DNA of 64,000 bases from Achromobacter pulmonis (GTDB taxonomy: Bacteria; Pseudomonadota; Gammaproteobacteria; Burkholderiales; Burkholderiaceae_B): NCBI RefSeq assembly GCF_002885955.2, contig NZ_POQS01000009.1:45411-109410 (forward strand). Direction: 5' to 3'. Of the stretch, positions 8,325 to 16,533 are shown piece by piece. The notes beneath the pieces were generated by a model that saw only the letters and a program-made list of their open reading frames with translations, was not told the origin of the DNA and did no database searches. A program made the position numbers and the translations under genes. Positions within the stretch are counted from its first letter, which is position 1, and every line of letters starts with the position of its first letter.

Positions 8325-9287
8325 TCAGAGCAGGCCGCGTATCCCGGCGATGCCGTGCGCGCCATGGCGCAGCGCCGCCGACAGCGTGGCGGCGGACTGG
8401 CCGCCCAGCGCGAAGACCGGGATGCCGGCGTCGCGGTTGCCGGCGACGAAGCCTTCCCAGCCCAGCGTGGGCGCGCCCGGATGCGAGGCGGTTTCCAGGA
8501 CCGGCCCCAGCACGGCGAAGTCCGCGCCGAGTTCGCGCGCATGCACGACTTCGGCGTTGTCGTGGGCGGATACGCCCACCAGCGCGCCGGCGGGCAGGGC
8601 GGGGCGGGCGTGCAGGCGGGCCGCGTCGGCGGCGCGCAGGTGCACGCCGTCGGCTTCCTTCCACCAGGCCGCGGGATGCACGCTGTTGACCAGCACGCGC
8701 GCGCCGGCGGCGCGGCAGCGCTTGAGCACGCTTTGCAGCACCTCATGCAGCGAGCTGGCGCCCACGCCGTCCGGCCATTGCGGCTCGCGCAGCTGCACCA
8801 GCTTCACGCCGCGCGCCAGCGCCGCCTCCAGGCGGCCGAGAAACGCGGGCACGCCGGCGCGCGAGCCGATGCCGCTGATGGCGTAAGCGGTGGGCAGCTG
8901 CAGCCAGCGCAGCGGCGGCAGCGTGGCGGGCAGCAGGTCGCCGACCGCGCCGGCCTCGGCCGGGTCCACCCATTCCAGGCGCTGGTTCTCCAGGCCGCGC
9001 GGCTCGCCTTCCCAGCCCGTGACGTGGCAGAAGGCCAGGCGCACGGTCGTATGCGGATAGGCGTGCACGTAGGTGACCCAGGGGCGCGACTGCGTGACGC
9101 GGATGCCGATCTCTTCGTGCAGCTCGCGGGCCAGGGCTTCGAGCACGGTCTCGCCGGGTTCGAGCTTGCCGCCCGGCAGTTCCCACCAGCCGGCCCAGGG
9201 CTTGCCTTCGGGACGCTGGCCCAGCAGCAGTTTGCCGTCCGGACGCAGGATCAGGCCGGCGGCGACGTCGACGATTTTTTCAGACAT
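8325..9287 (-). CDS. MutT-type Nudix hydrolase fused to a ThiE/TenI-like domain
   Basis: A 320-residue two-domain protein. Residues 1-130 form a Nudix domain with a complete Nudix box at 40-62 (G-x5-E-x7-REL-x-EE-x-GI), as in MutT, which cleaves 8-oxo-dGTP. Residues 145-320 resemble the TIM-barrel thiamine phosphate synthase / TenI family (VKLVQLREPQ, ADGVHLRAAD, FAVLGPVLETASHPG). This fusion is known in proteobacteria next to argJ, as here; the role of the second domain is unproven. A separate, more canonical ThiE is encoded at 45618-46283. The start overlaps the upstream ATPase gene by 8 bp, showing translational coupling. Confidence 0.88.
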   Translation of the reverse strand: MSEKIVDVAAGLILRPDGKLLLGQRPEGKPWAGWWELPGGKLEPGETVLEALARELHEEIGIRVTQSRPWVTYVHAYPHTTVRLAFCHVTGWEGEPRGLENQRLEWVDPAEAGAVGDLLPATLPPLRWLQLPTAYAISGIGSRAGVPAFLGRLEAALARGVKLVQLREPQWPDGVGASSLHEVLQSVLKRCRAAGARVLVNSVHPAAWWKEADGVHLRAADAARLHARPALPAGALVGVSAHDNAEVVHARELGADFAVLGPVLETASHPGAPTLGWEGFVAGNRDAGIPVFALGGQSAATLSAALRHGAHGIAGIRGLL

Positions 9288-10146
9288 GCCGGGCCGCCCA
9301 GTCGCGCGCGAATTGATAGGCCACGCGGCCCGAGCGCGAGCCGCGTTCGATGGTCCACTGCAGGGCCTCGGTGCGCGAGGGCTCGATCTGCGCTTCGGGA
9401 CAGCCGAGTTCGCGCAGCCAGTGGTAGACGATGTCGAGGTAGTCGTCCTGCTTGAAGGGGTAGAACGACAGCCACAGCCCGAAGCGCTCGGACAGCGAGA
9501 TCTTTTCCTCGACCGTCTCGCCGGGGTGGATCTCGCCGTCGGGCTGGTGCTTGGCCGCCAGGTTCTCGCTCATGTATTCCGGCATCAGGTGGCGCCGGTT
9601 GGAGGTGGCGTAGATGAGCACGTTGTCGCCCGAGGCCGAAACCGAGCCGTCCAGCACCGACTTCAGCGCCTTGTAGCCGGCCTCGCCTTCCTCGAAGGAC
9701 AGGTCGTCGCAGAACACGATGAAGCGTTCGGGCCGGGCGGCCACCAGTTCGACGATGTCGGCCAGGTCGCCCAGGTCGGACTTGTCCACTTCGATCAGGC
9801 GCAGGCCGCGTTCGCCGTAGGCGGCCAGCATGGCCTTGACCAGCGAGCTCTTGCCGGTGCCGCGCGCGCCCGTCATGAGCACGTTGTTGGCGGGCTTGCC
9901 GGCGATGAACTGCTGGGTGTTGCGGTCGATGATGGCCTTCTGGCGCTCGATGTGCTGCAGGTCTTCCAGGTCGATGCGCGCCACGTGGCGCACGGCGTCC
10001 AGCCAGCCGCGCGAGCCGCGCTTGCGCCAGCGGAACGCGTGGGCGGTCCAGTCGATTTCGGGCGGGGCGGGGGGAAGCCAGGCTTCCAGCTGGGCCAGCA
10101 CGCGCTCGGCGCGCTGGATGAGGGTCGAGAACTCGTTTGCGGTCAC
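9280..10146 (-). CDS. DUF815 AAA-type ATP-binding protein
   Basis: A 288-residue P-loop ATPase. The Walker A, GARGTGKSS, is at residues 93-101, and the Walker B, RFIVFCDDLSFE, near residue 145. The segment ATSNRRHLMPEY resembles a sensor I region. This matches the DUF815 family, found in many bacteria between argJ and mutT; its molecular function is not established. It starts with GTG and overlaps the Nudix gene, so argJ - ATPase - mutT-thiE is probably one operon. Confidence 0.88.
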   Translation of the reverse strand: MTANEFSTLIQRAERVLAQLEAWLPPAPPEIDWTAHAFRWRKRGSRGWLDAVRHVARIDLEDLQHIERQKAIIDRNTQQFIAGKPANNVLMTGARGTGKSSLVKAMLAAYGERGLRLIEVDKSDLGDLADIVELVAARPERFIVFCDDLSFEEGEAGYKALKSVLDGSVSASGDNVLIYATSNRRHLMPEYMSENLAAKHQPDGEIHPGETVEEKISLSERFGLWLSFYPFKQDDYLDIVYHWLRELGCPEAQIEPSRTEALQWTIERGSRSGRVAYQFARDWAARHV

Positions 10147-10171
10147 GGCTGCGGTCCGGAAAGTGCGGGGT

Positions 10172-11398
10172 TCAGGAACGGTAGTCGGCGTTGATCGACA
10201 CGTACTCGTGCGAGAAATCGCAGGTATAGACCGTGTCGCTCACCTGGCCGCGGCCCAGCGCGATGCGCACCTGGATCTCGGCCTGCTTCATGACGCGCTG
10301 GCCGTCGGCCTCCTGGTAGTCGGGATTGCGGCCGCCGTCCTTGGCCACCAGCACGTCATCCAGCCACAGGCGGATGCCGGACACGTCCAGGTCGTCGATG
10401 CCGGCGTAGCCCACCGCGGCCAGGATGCGGCCCAGGTTGGGGTCCGACGCGAAGAAGGCGGTCTTGACCAGCGGGGAGTGCGCCACCGCGTAGGCCACCT
10501 TCAGCGCCTCTTCGGTGCTGCCGGCTTCTTCGACGCGGATGGTCATGAACTTGGTGGCGCCTTCGGCGTCGCGCACGATCTTGGTGGCCAGGTCCAGCGC
10601 GGCGGCGGTCAGGGCCTCGCGCACGGCCGCGTAGGCGGCGTCGGACTCGCTGAGGACCTCGACGCCGGACTTGCCGGTGGCGGCGATGATGAAGGAGTCA
10701 TTGGTGGAGGTGTCGCCGTCGACCGTGATGCGGTTGAACGAGGCGTCGGCGATCTCGCCGGCCAGCCTGGCCAGCAGCGGCTGGGCGATGCCGGCGTCGG
10801 TGGCCAGGAAGCTCAGCATGGTGGCCATGTTGGGGCGGATCATGCCGGCGCCCTTGCTGATGCCGGTGAAGGTGACGGTCTTGCCTTCGATCTGCACGCG
10901 GGCCGAGTAGATCTTCGGCAGCGTGTCGGTCGTCATGATGCCGTGGGCGGCGCTGGACCAGTGGTCCGGGCCGAGGTCGGCGATGGCGCGGGGCAGGCCG
11001 GCGACCAGGCGGTCCAGCGGCAGCGGTTCGAGGATGACGCCGGTGGAGAACGGCAGGATCTGGGCGGCGGGCACGCCCAGCAGCTGGCCCAGGGCGGCGC
11101 AGGTGTCCTGCGCTTTCTTGAGGCCTTCGGCGCCGGTGCCGGCGTTGGCGTTGCCGGTGTTGATGACCAGCGCGCTGATGGGGCCGCCGGCGGCCAGGTG
11201 GGCCTGGCAGACCTGCACCGGGGCGGCGCAGAAGCGGTTGCGCGTGAACACGCCCGCGACGCTGGTGCCTTCGGCCAGGCGGAACACCGTCAGGTCGCGC
11301 CGGTTGGCCTTGCGGATGCCAGCCTCGGCGACGCCGATTTCTACGCCGGCAACAGGGAAAATTTCGGACTCGGAGGGGATCTGCAGGTTAACGGCCAT
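10172..11398 (-). CDS. argJ: Bifunctional glutamate N-acetyltransferase / ornithine acetyltransferase
   Basis: A 408-residue ArgJ of usual length. It transfers the acetyl group from N-acetylornithine to glutamate in the cyclic arginine pathway and, in bifunctional forms, also uses acetyl-CoA. The self-cleavage and nucleophile motif is present ([15 protein letters not shown], with Thr193), together with the conserved STGVI and [11 protein letters not shown] segments. The precursor is cleaved before Thr193 into alpha and beta chains. It is the first gene of the three-gene operon, with ATG at 11398. Whether it is mono- or bifunctional cannot be read from sequence. Confidence 0.96.
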   Translation of the reverse strand: MAVNLQIPSESEIFPVAGVEIGVAEAGIRKANRRDLTVFRLAEGTSVAGVFTRNRFCAAPVQVCQAHLAAGGPISALVINTGNANAGTGAEGLKKAQDTCAALGQLLGVPAAQILPFSTGVILEPLPLDRLVAGLPRAIADLGPDHWSSAAHGIMTTDTLPKIYSARVQIEGKTVTFTGISKGAGMIRPNMATMLSFLATDAGIAQPLLARLAGEIADASFNRITVDGDTSTNDSFIIAATGKSGVEVLSESDAAYAAVREALTAAALDLATKIVRDAEGATKFMTIRVEEAGSTEEALKVAYAVAHSPLVKTAFFASDPNLGRILAAVGYAGIDDLDVSGIRLWLDDVLVAKDGGRNPDYQEADGQRVMKQAEIQVRIALGRGQVSDTVYTCDFSHEYVSINADYRS

Positions 11399-11492
11399 GA
11401 CTTCGTCTCATGAATGAGCAGGACGGAATCGCCGCCAGGCGAGGCGGCGTACGAGGGAAAGCTTTGTATTATCCCACCGCTTTGGGGCGCCC

Positions 11493-11638
11493 GATGGGTT
11501 TCGCGCGCTCGATGGTCGCGTTCCTGTTTAAAGGATCTCGCGCTGCACCCATCCTACGATCATCGGTCGGTTCGTAGGATGGGTGCAGCGCGAGGCCCCT
11601 CGAGCAAGAACCCCGATATCGAGCGCGCGAAACCCATC
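11493..11638. repeat. Two inverted copies of a 65-bp dispersed repeat
   Basis: Two 65-bp units (11493-11557 on minus, 11574-11638 on plus) face each other around a 16-bp spacer. Each unit starts with GTAGGATGGGTGCAGCGCGA and ends with GCGCGCGAAACCCATC. The inner 23 bp (11537-11559 / 11572-11594) and the outer 21 bp (11493-11513 / 11618-11638) are perfectly complementary, so the pair can form a long cruciform. Single copies lie at 34654-34718 and 60269-60333. The pair fills the spacer upstream of argJ and downstream of the 11668 gene. Confidence 0.8.
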
Positions 11639-11667
11639 AGGCGCCGCCAGCCGCCCACACCTCCCCA

Positions 11668-12687
11668 TCAAGGCCCCATCCGCATCGCCGCAACGTCCAG
11701 AACGCCCGCTTCCCGGTTGCTGAGCACGCTGCGCACGGCGCCGTCCGGCGCCTGCAGCACCGATTGGCCGGCGGGCACGTCCTCGCCGCCGGCGCGCCGC
11801 GCCGAGCGCCCGCGCGAAGGGGAGAACAGCAGGTCGCCCGGCCGCGCGCCGGGCAGGCCGGCGCGCGCGGCCAGCACCCGCGTGCCGGCGGGATAGGTCA
11901 TGTCGCCCAGCGCGGTTTCGCGCGCCAGCAGGCCCTCGAAATCCAGCATGCGGCGCTGGCCGTCGAGCTGCATGTCGACCTTGAGCAGCGGCAGGGCGGC
12001 GACTTCCAGCGCGCCGCTGCCCTCGGTGCGCAGCAGCCAGCGCGGCGAGTTCGGCGCGGCGGCGTCGAGCGCCTTGAGCCAGGCGCCCGGGGGCACGGGC
12101 TGCTGGCCGAGGGTGTTGCCGATGGCCAGGTGGCAGCTGGCGAAATGCGGATTGCCGTCGTGCAGCGCGAACTCGACGCGGTGGCCGTGCGCGCACAGCC
12201 AGCCGTCCAGCGCCTGGTCCCGGGCGATCTCCGCCGACAGCGTCTCGGGCTGCCTGGCGTTGGCCGGGTAGCGGAACAGGCGCGTGGCGCTGACGCCCAG
12301 GATCGAGGCCGGCTGCGTCTCGGGAAAGACGGCGCGGTCGAACGAGCCCAGGTCGCCGGGCGTGGCCAGGCGCAGCTCGGTGCCGGCCGGCATCTCCACG
12401 CCGGCCAGCCGCGTGGCCTGGGCCAGCACGGTCTTGCGGCCGGCGTCGGCCTGCGCGTCGCGCTGGGCCGCGAACCAGATACTGAATTGCTGGTAGGGAA
12501 AAATCGAGCCGATGACGGCCAGCAGCGCCAGCAGCGTGGCGCCGGTGCGGCGATGGCCGCCCAGCCAGCGGCGCGCGCTGCGCGTGGTCGCCAGCACGGC
12601 CAGCCAGGTCAGCAGCGTGGACAGGCAGGCCAGCGAGACCGCCATCAGCACGTAGAAATTACCGCCAGGGAGGGAAACCGGAATCAT
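11668..12687 (-). CDS. Conserved-type hypothetical membrane protein
   Basis: A 339-residue protein I do not recognise. Two N-terminal hydrophobic segments are visible (about residues 12-34 and 47-66), joined by a basic loop (TTRSARRWLGGHRR). A long region of about 265 residues follows, probably periplasmic. It has a few prolines and two cysteines (WLCAHGH and HFASCHLA) that could pair. Repeated segments of the type PAGTxLRLATPGDLG, near residues 98-112, and YPAGTRVLAARAGLPGARPG, near 265-285, suggest an internal duplication of a beta-rich unit. It has no partner gene beside it; the MarR gene lies upstream on the same strand. Confidence 0.6.
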   Translation of the reverse strand: MIPVSLPGGNFYVLMAVSLACLSTLLTWLAVLATTRSARRWLGGHRRTGATLLALLAVIGSIFPYQQFSIWFAAQRDAQADAGRKTVLAQATRLAGVEMPAGTELRLATPGDLGSFDRAVFPETQPASILGVSATRLFRYPANARQPETLSAEIARDQALDGWLCAHGHRVEFALHDGNPHFASCHLAIGNTLGQQPVPPGAWLKALDAAAPNSPRWLLRTEGSGALEVAALPLLKVDMQLDGQRRMLDFEGLLARETALGDMTYPAGTRVLAARAGLPGARPGDLLFSPSRGRSARRAGGEDVPAGQSVLQAPDGAVRSVLSNREAGVLDVAAMRMGP

Positions 12688-12725
12688 GGCGGCAATTATG
12701 CGCCTATCGGCGGCCCTCCATCGGC

Positions 12726-13220
12726 TCAGTTCTTGGCCGCCGCCGAGCGGGTGGCGACCACCTGCAACTTGAGTTCGCCCAAGGCCTGAAACAGCGCATT
12801 GCGGGTGGACTCGGGCAGATCGCCGAACATGGACTTGACCCAGGATTCATGGGCGCGCGCCATGCGCGCGAAGCTCTTCCTGCCCAGCGGCGTCAGCTTG
12901 ATGAGCGAGCTGCGGCGGTCGGATTCGACCTTGGTGCGCACCACCAGCCCTTCTTTTTCGAGCTGGTCCGTGATGCCGGTGATATTGCCGTTGGTGACCA
13001 TCATGTGGCGCGACAGCTCGCCCATCTTCATGCCCTTGGGCGCGCGCTGCAGCTGCGCCATCAGGTCGAAGCGCGGCAGCGTGGTGTCGAACTCGGTGCG
13101 CAGGCGGCTGCGGATCTCGCTTTCGACGAGATTGGCGCAGGTCAGCATGCGCAGCCACAGGCGCAGCGCATGGTGGTCGTCCGGCGCGGCGCGGGATTCC
13201 AGGTCGGGGGCGTTGATCAT
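12726..13220 (-). CDS. MarR-family transcriptional regulator
   Basis: A 164-residue MarR regulator with the usual winged helix: MKMGELSRHMMVTNGNITG, recognition helix ITDQLEKEGLVVR, and the DxR wing ESDRRSS followed by LIKLTPLG. It is co-oriented with the hydrolase gene 6 bp upstream and divergent from the LivKHMGF operon. A MarR-like regulator is part of the 2-aminobenzoate CoA-pathway clusters of Azoarcus evansii, and the genes here match that set. I infer that it represses both aromatic-pathway operons via the 20-bp dyads at 14159 and 26371, with an aryl-CoA or the acid as ligand. Confidence 0.92.
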   Translation of the reverse strand: MINAPDLESRAAPDDHHALRLWLRMLTCANLVESEIRSRLRTEFDTTLPRFDLMAQLQRAPKGMKMGELSRHMMVTNGNITGITDQLEKEGLVVRTKVESDRRSSLIKLTPLGRKSFARMARAHESWVKSMFGDLPESTRNALFQALGELKLQVVATRSAAAKN

Positions 13221-13226
13221 GGCGGA

Positions 13227-14105
13227 TTACCGGACGGTTGCCAGACCCATCTGCTCGAAGATGGCGCGGGTCAGCGGGCTGTTGGGATCGTTCAGACTGA
13301 GCACGATGTCGTAATGGTTGGTGCCGGGCATCGGCACATAACGGCCGGGAAAACCGCGTTCGCGCCAGGCGGCGAGATAGTCGTCGGACTGGCGCTTGAA
13401 CTCGTCGGTCTCGGTTTCGCCGTAGCTCACCAGCAGCGGGCAGCCCGTTTGCGGCAGCTGCAGGGCGGGGCTGTTGCGGATGGCGTCGGCCTCGCTCATG
13501 CGCATCCACTCATTGATATGGGTGTGCACCAGCGGACGCAGGTCGAACAGGCCCGACAGCGGCGCCGCGCCGCGGATCACGTCGGGCGGGACCTCGTAGC
13601 CGGCATGCCAGCCGCCGGCCAGCAGCGCGCCCACCAGATGCCCGCCGGCCGAACTGCCGCAGATGTGGATGCGCGCCGGGTCGCCGCCGTATTCGGCGAT
13701 ATGGCGGTGGACCCAGGCCAGCGCGCGCCGGTTCTGGTCCACGATGCGGTCGAGCGTGACGGCCGGCGCCAGCGAATAGTTCACCGCCACCACCACCGCG
13801 CCGGCGCGGGTGAAGGCCGGCGCCATGTTGCTGGAATCGCTCTTGGACAGCAGGCGCCAGTAGCCGCCGTGGATGTATACGAACACCGGCGCGCCGCGCG
13901 CGCCGCCGGCGGCCGGGAAGATGTCCAGCGATTCGTCGGCATGCTCGCCATAGGACACGTCCAGCACGCAGTCCAGCGTGCGCCGCGCCAGCGCGCTGTC
14001 CTCGGCGTATTGCTTGAGTATGGGCTGGATGTCGGGTACTGTCGCGCGAGCGTTGTACTGGACGTCCAGCGCGGCGCGGTCATAATTGCGGTAGAGGGTG
14101 GCCAT
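13227..14105 (-). CDS. Alpha/beta hydrolase of the kynurenine formamidase (AFMID) type
   Basis: A 292-residue alpha/beta hydrolase. HGGYW at residues 79-83 forms the oxyanion hole, the nucleophile is Ser152 in GSSAG, and His264 is in GTNHYDIV, which resembles the catalytic His segment of arylformamidases. That family removes formyl groups from N-formylkynurenine and related N-formyl aryl amines. In this context, cleavage of N-formylanthranilate or a similar amide or ester would feed the aromatic-CoA pathway encoded nearby; this is inference. It lies immediately upstream of marR in the same transcript. Other esterases share HGGxW, so the exact substrate is uncertain. Confidence 0.85.
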   Translation of the reverse strand: MATLYRNYDRAALDVQYNARATVPDIQPILKQYAEDSALARRTLDCVLDVSYGEHADESLDIFPAAGGARGAPVFVYIHGGYWRLLSKSDSSNMAPAFTRAGAVVVAVNYSLAPAVTLDRIVDQNRRALAWVHRHIAEYGGDPARIHICGSSAGGHLVGALLAGGWHAGYEVPPDVIRGAAPLSGLFDLRPLVHTHINEWMRMSEADAIRNSPALQLPQTGCPLLVSYGETETDEFKRQSDDYLAAWRERGFPGRYVPMPGTNHYDIVLSLNDPNSPLTRAIFEQMGLATVR

Positions 14106-14329
14106 GGCGGTCGCGGTTCGTGAACCCGTTGGTAAAAACCCTAGACTTGTTTTGGGGGATACTTTAAACCTAAACTATGAACCACGCCAGCTTTCCCCCG
14201 TGCAACGACGGGGGATCGGGGTAGCCCCGGAGACGGCGCAAAACGCCGGCAGGCCGGGCACAGAAGTCTTTCGCATCGCACCCTGAAGAAGAACAACCTC
14301 TGCGCGGCTCGCGCACGGAGCACACCACC
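14106..14329. promoter_or_regulatory. Divergent promoter region with candidate MarR operator
   Basis: The 224-bp spacer separates the hydrolase-marR operon from livK. At 14159-14178 lies an imperfect dyad, ATACTTTA-AACC-TAAACTAT. The same sequence with three changes occurs at 26371-26390 upstream of the monooxygenase/reductase operon. A hairpin CCCCCGT-N6-ACGGGGG is at 14195-14214, inside the probable livK leader. No -35/-10 pair is clear enough to call. Confidence 0.6.
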
Positions 14330-15493
14330 ATGCGTTTGATCACTTCCCTTCTGGCCGCCGCGGCCCTGGCGCCGGCGCTGGCCGGCGCCGACACCATCAA
14401 GGTCGGCATCGCCAACGACATCTCCGGCCCGTTCTCGGCCCTGGGCGCCGAAGCCCGCGACGGTTTCAACCTGGCCATCAAGCAGCTCGGCGGCAAGCTG
14501 GGCGGACAGCCCGCCGAATTCCTGCAGACCGACATGGGCGGCAACCCCGATCAGGCGCGCCAGCTGGTCACGCGCTACATCCAGCGCGAAAAGATCGATT
14601 TCTTCACCGGCCCCATCGGCTCGAACGTGGCGCTGGCCGTGGGCCCGGCGCTGTTCGCGGCCAAGGTTCCCTACCTGTCGAACAATCCCGGCCCCAGCCA
14701 GTTCGCCGGCTCGCAGTGCAACGCCTACTGGTTCGGCACCTCGTACCAGAACGACGCCTTCCACGAGGCGGCCGGCAAGGTCGCCGCGGACCGCGGCTTC
14801 AAGAAGATGTTCATCATGGCCCCCGACTACCCGGCGGGCAAGGACGCGCTGGCCGGCTTCAAGCGCGGCTACAAGACGCCGCCGGGCGACGAGGTCTACA
14901 CCAAGCTCGGCCAGATCGACTACGCCGCCGAACTGGCGCAGATCCGCGCGGCCAAGCCCGACGCCGTCTACATCTTCCTGCCCGGCGGCATGGGCATCAA
15001 CTTCGTCAAGCAGTTCGTCTCGACCGGCCTGTCGCAAAGCGTCAAGCTGATCGGCCCGGGCTTTTCCGCCGACGAGGACGTGATCCAGGCGGTGGGCGAT
15101 CCCATGCTGGGCATGTACAACACCGCGCAATGGGCGCATGACCTCGACGTGCCGCAGAACAAGGCCTTCGTCGAGGCCTTCCGCAAGGAATACAACGGCC
15201 GCTATCCCTCGGTCTACGCCGCCCAGTCCTACGACGTGATCATGGCCATGGACGCCGCCGTCAAGCAGGCCGGCGGCAAGGCCTCGGACCGCGCCGCCAT
15301 CATCAAGGCGCTGGAGAAGGCCGACTATCCCTCGGTGCGCGGCAGCTACACCTACGGCAAGAACCACTACCCGATCCAGGCCTATTACCTGCGCGTCGTC
15401 GAGAAGGACGGCAGCGGCCGCGTCACCAACAAGCTGGTGGGCAAGGTGTTCGACAAGTACCAGGACGTGTACGTAGGCGACTGCAAGCTATAG
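14330..15493 (+). CDS. livK: HAAT-family ABC transporter substrate-binding protein
   Basis: A 387-residue periplasmic binding protein with a signal peptide ([20 protein letters not shown], mature DTIKVGIANDISGPFSALG). It belongs to the LivK superfamily branch often linked with aromatic acid uptake. It is closely similar to the orphan binding protein at 35959-37137 (shared FLPGGMG, NHYPIQ, GKLGG). It heads the transporter operon at 14330-18964. A binding protein of an ABC system is also part of the Azoarcus 2-aminobenzoate cluster, which supports an aromatic acid ligand. Confidence 0.92.
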   Translation: MRLITSLLAAAALAPALAGADTIKVGIANDISGPFSALGAEARDGFNLAIKQLGGKLGGQPAEFLQTDMGGNPDQARQLVTRYIQREKIDFFTGPIGSNVALAVGPALFAAKVPYLSNNPGPSQFAGSQCNAYWFGTSYQNDAFHEAAGKVAADRGFKKMFIMAPDYPAGKDALAGFKRGYKTPPGDEVYTKLGQIDYAAELAQIRAAKPDAVYIFLPGGMGINFVKQFVSTGLSQSVKLIGPGFSADEDVIQAVGDPMLGMYNTAQWAHDLDVPQNKAFVEAFRKEYNGRYPSVYAAQSYDVIMAMDAAVKQAGGKASDRAAIIKALEKADYPSVRGSYTYGKNHYPIQAYYLRVVEKDGSGRVTNKLVGKVFDKYQDVYVGDCKL

Positions 15494-15524
15494 GACGTTG
15501 CGGTTGTACGGTGCGGGGTCGCAC

Positions 15525-15598
15525 GGAGCCGGCTTTGCCGGTCCGTCGCGACGCCCCCTTGAGGGGGAAGCGCGCAGCGCTTCGGGGGTGGGCTCTCC
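15525..15598. repeat. Palindromic intergenic repeat, copy 2
   Basis: It has the same succession of hairpins as at 2497-2566: CCGGC-ttt-GCCGG (15529-15541), CCCCCTTGAGGGGG, then AAGCGCGCAGCGCTT and a G-run. It lies inside the operon between livK and livH, where such elements often let the binding protein mRNA outlast the downstream message. Confidence 0.6.
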
Positions 15599-15610
15599 AG
15601 AGGAAATTTC

Positions 15611-16531
15611 ATGACGTTTACGCTGATCGTCGAGCAATTGCTGAACGGTCTGCAGTTTGGGTTGATGTTGTTTTTGATCGCGGCCGGGCTGACCCTGGTG
15701 TTCGGCATCATGGACATCATGAATCTGGCTCACGGCTCGCTCTACATGGCCGGCGCCTACGTGGCGGCCGAGACCATGCAGCGCACGGGTTCATTCACCG
15801 CCGCCGTCCTGGTGGCGGCCGTCGCCACCGGCCTGGTCGGCGTGGTGCTGGAACTCGTGCTCATCCGACGCCTGGCGCTGCGCGACCACCTGGCCCAGGT
15901 GCTGGGCACCTATGCCGTCATTCTCATCGCCAATGACCTGGTCAAGATGATCTGGGGCCCGGCCCCGGTCATGCTGAACATGCCGGCCGCCCTGTCCGGG
16001 CCGGTGCGGCTGCTGCCCGACCTGCTGTATCCGGCCTACCGCCTGATGATCATCGTGTTCGGCGTGGCCGCGGCCGCGGGCCTGTACTGGTTCGTCACGC
16101 GCACCCGCGCCGGCGTCCTGGTGCGCGCCGGCGCGTCCAACCGCCAGATGGCCACGCTGATGGGCGTGCGGGTGCCGCTGCTGTTCCTGGGCGTGTTCGC
16201 GCTGGGCGCCATGCTGGCCGCCGTGGCCGGCGCGCTGCTGGGTCCGATCACCTCGGTGCAGGTGGGCATGGGCGAGGAAATCCTGATCCTGGTGCTGGTG
16301 TGCATCGTCATCGGCGGCATCGGCTCGATCCGTGGCGCCTTCGTCGGCGCGCTGCTGGTGGGCATGGTCGACACGGCGGGGCGCGCCTTTCTGCCCATGC
16401 TGCTGCGCCAGGTCTTTTCGCCGGCCGTGGCTTCCAGCGTCGGACCGACGCTGGCGGCCATCGCCATTTACGTATTGATGGCGGCGGTGCTGGTGTTCCG
16501 GCCGTCGGGCCTGTTTCCGGCGCGGGGTTGA
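15611..16531 (+). CDS. livH: HAAT ABC permease (LivH family)
   Basis: A 306-residue membrane permease. The LivH motif IMNLAHGSLYMAGAYVAAET is near residue 36 and the coupling loop TRTRAGVLVRAGASNRQMAT near residue 170. It ends with the usual PSGLFPARG. GAGG is upstream of the ATG. Its stop lies 2 bp before livM. Confidence 0.93.
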   Translation: MTFTLIVEQLLNGLQFGLMLFLIAAGLTLVFGIMDIMNLAHGSLYMAGAYVAAETMQRTGSFTAAVLVAAVATGLVGVVLELVLIRRLALRDHLAQVLGTYAVILIANDLVKMIWGPAPVMLNMPAALSGPVRLLPDLLYPAYRLMIIVFGVAAAAGLYWFVTRTRAGVLVRAGASNRQMATLMGVRVPLLFLGVFALGAMLAAVAGALLGPITSVQVGMGEEILILVLVCIVIGGIGSIRGAFVGALLVGMVDTAGRAFLPMLLRQVFSPAVASSVGPTLAAIAIYVLMAAVLVFRPSGLFPARG

Positions 16532-16533
16532 GC

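Noticed and set aside
11493-11638. CRISPR-like array or transposon ends at the paired repeat
   Set aside because: Only two inverted units, no regularly spaced direct repeats, no cas genes and no transposase; a REP-like element fits better.
11414-11896. 160-codon plus-strand frame over the inverted 65-bp repeats
   Set aside because: It spans the repeat pair and the 3' end of the gene on the other strand; no recognisable protein.
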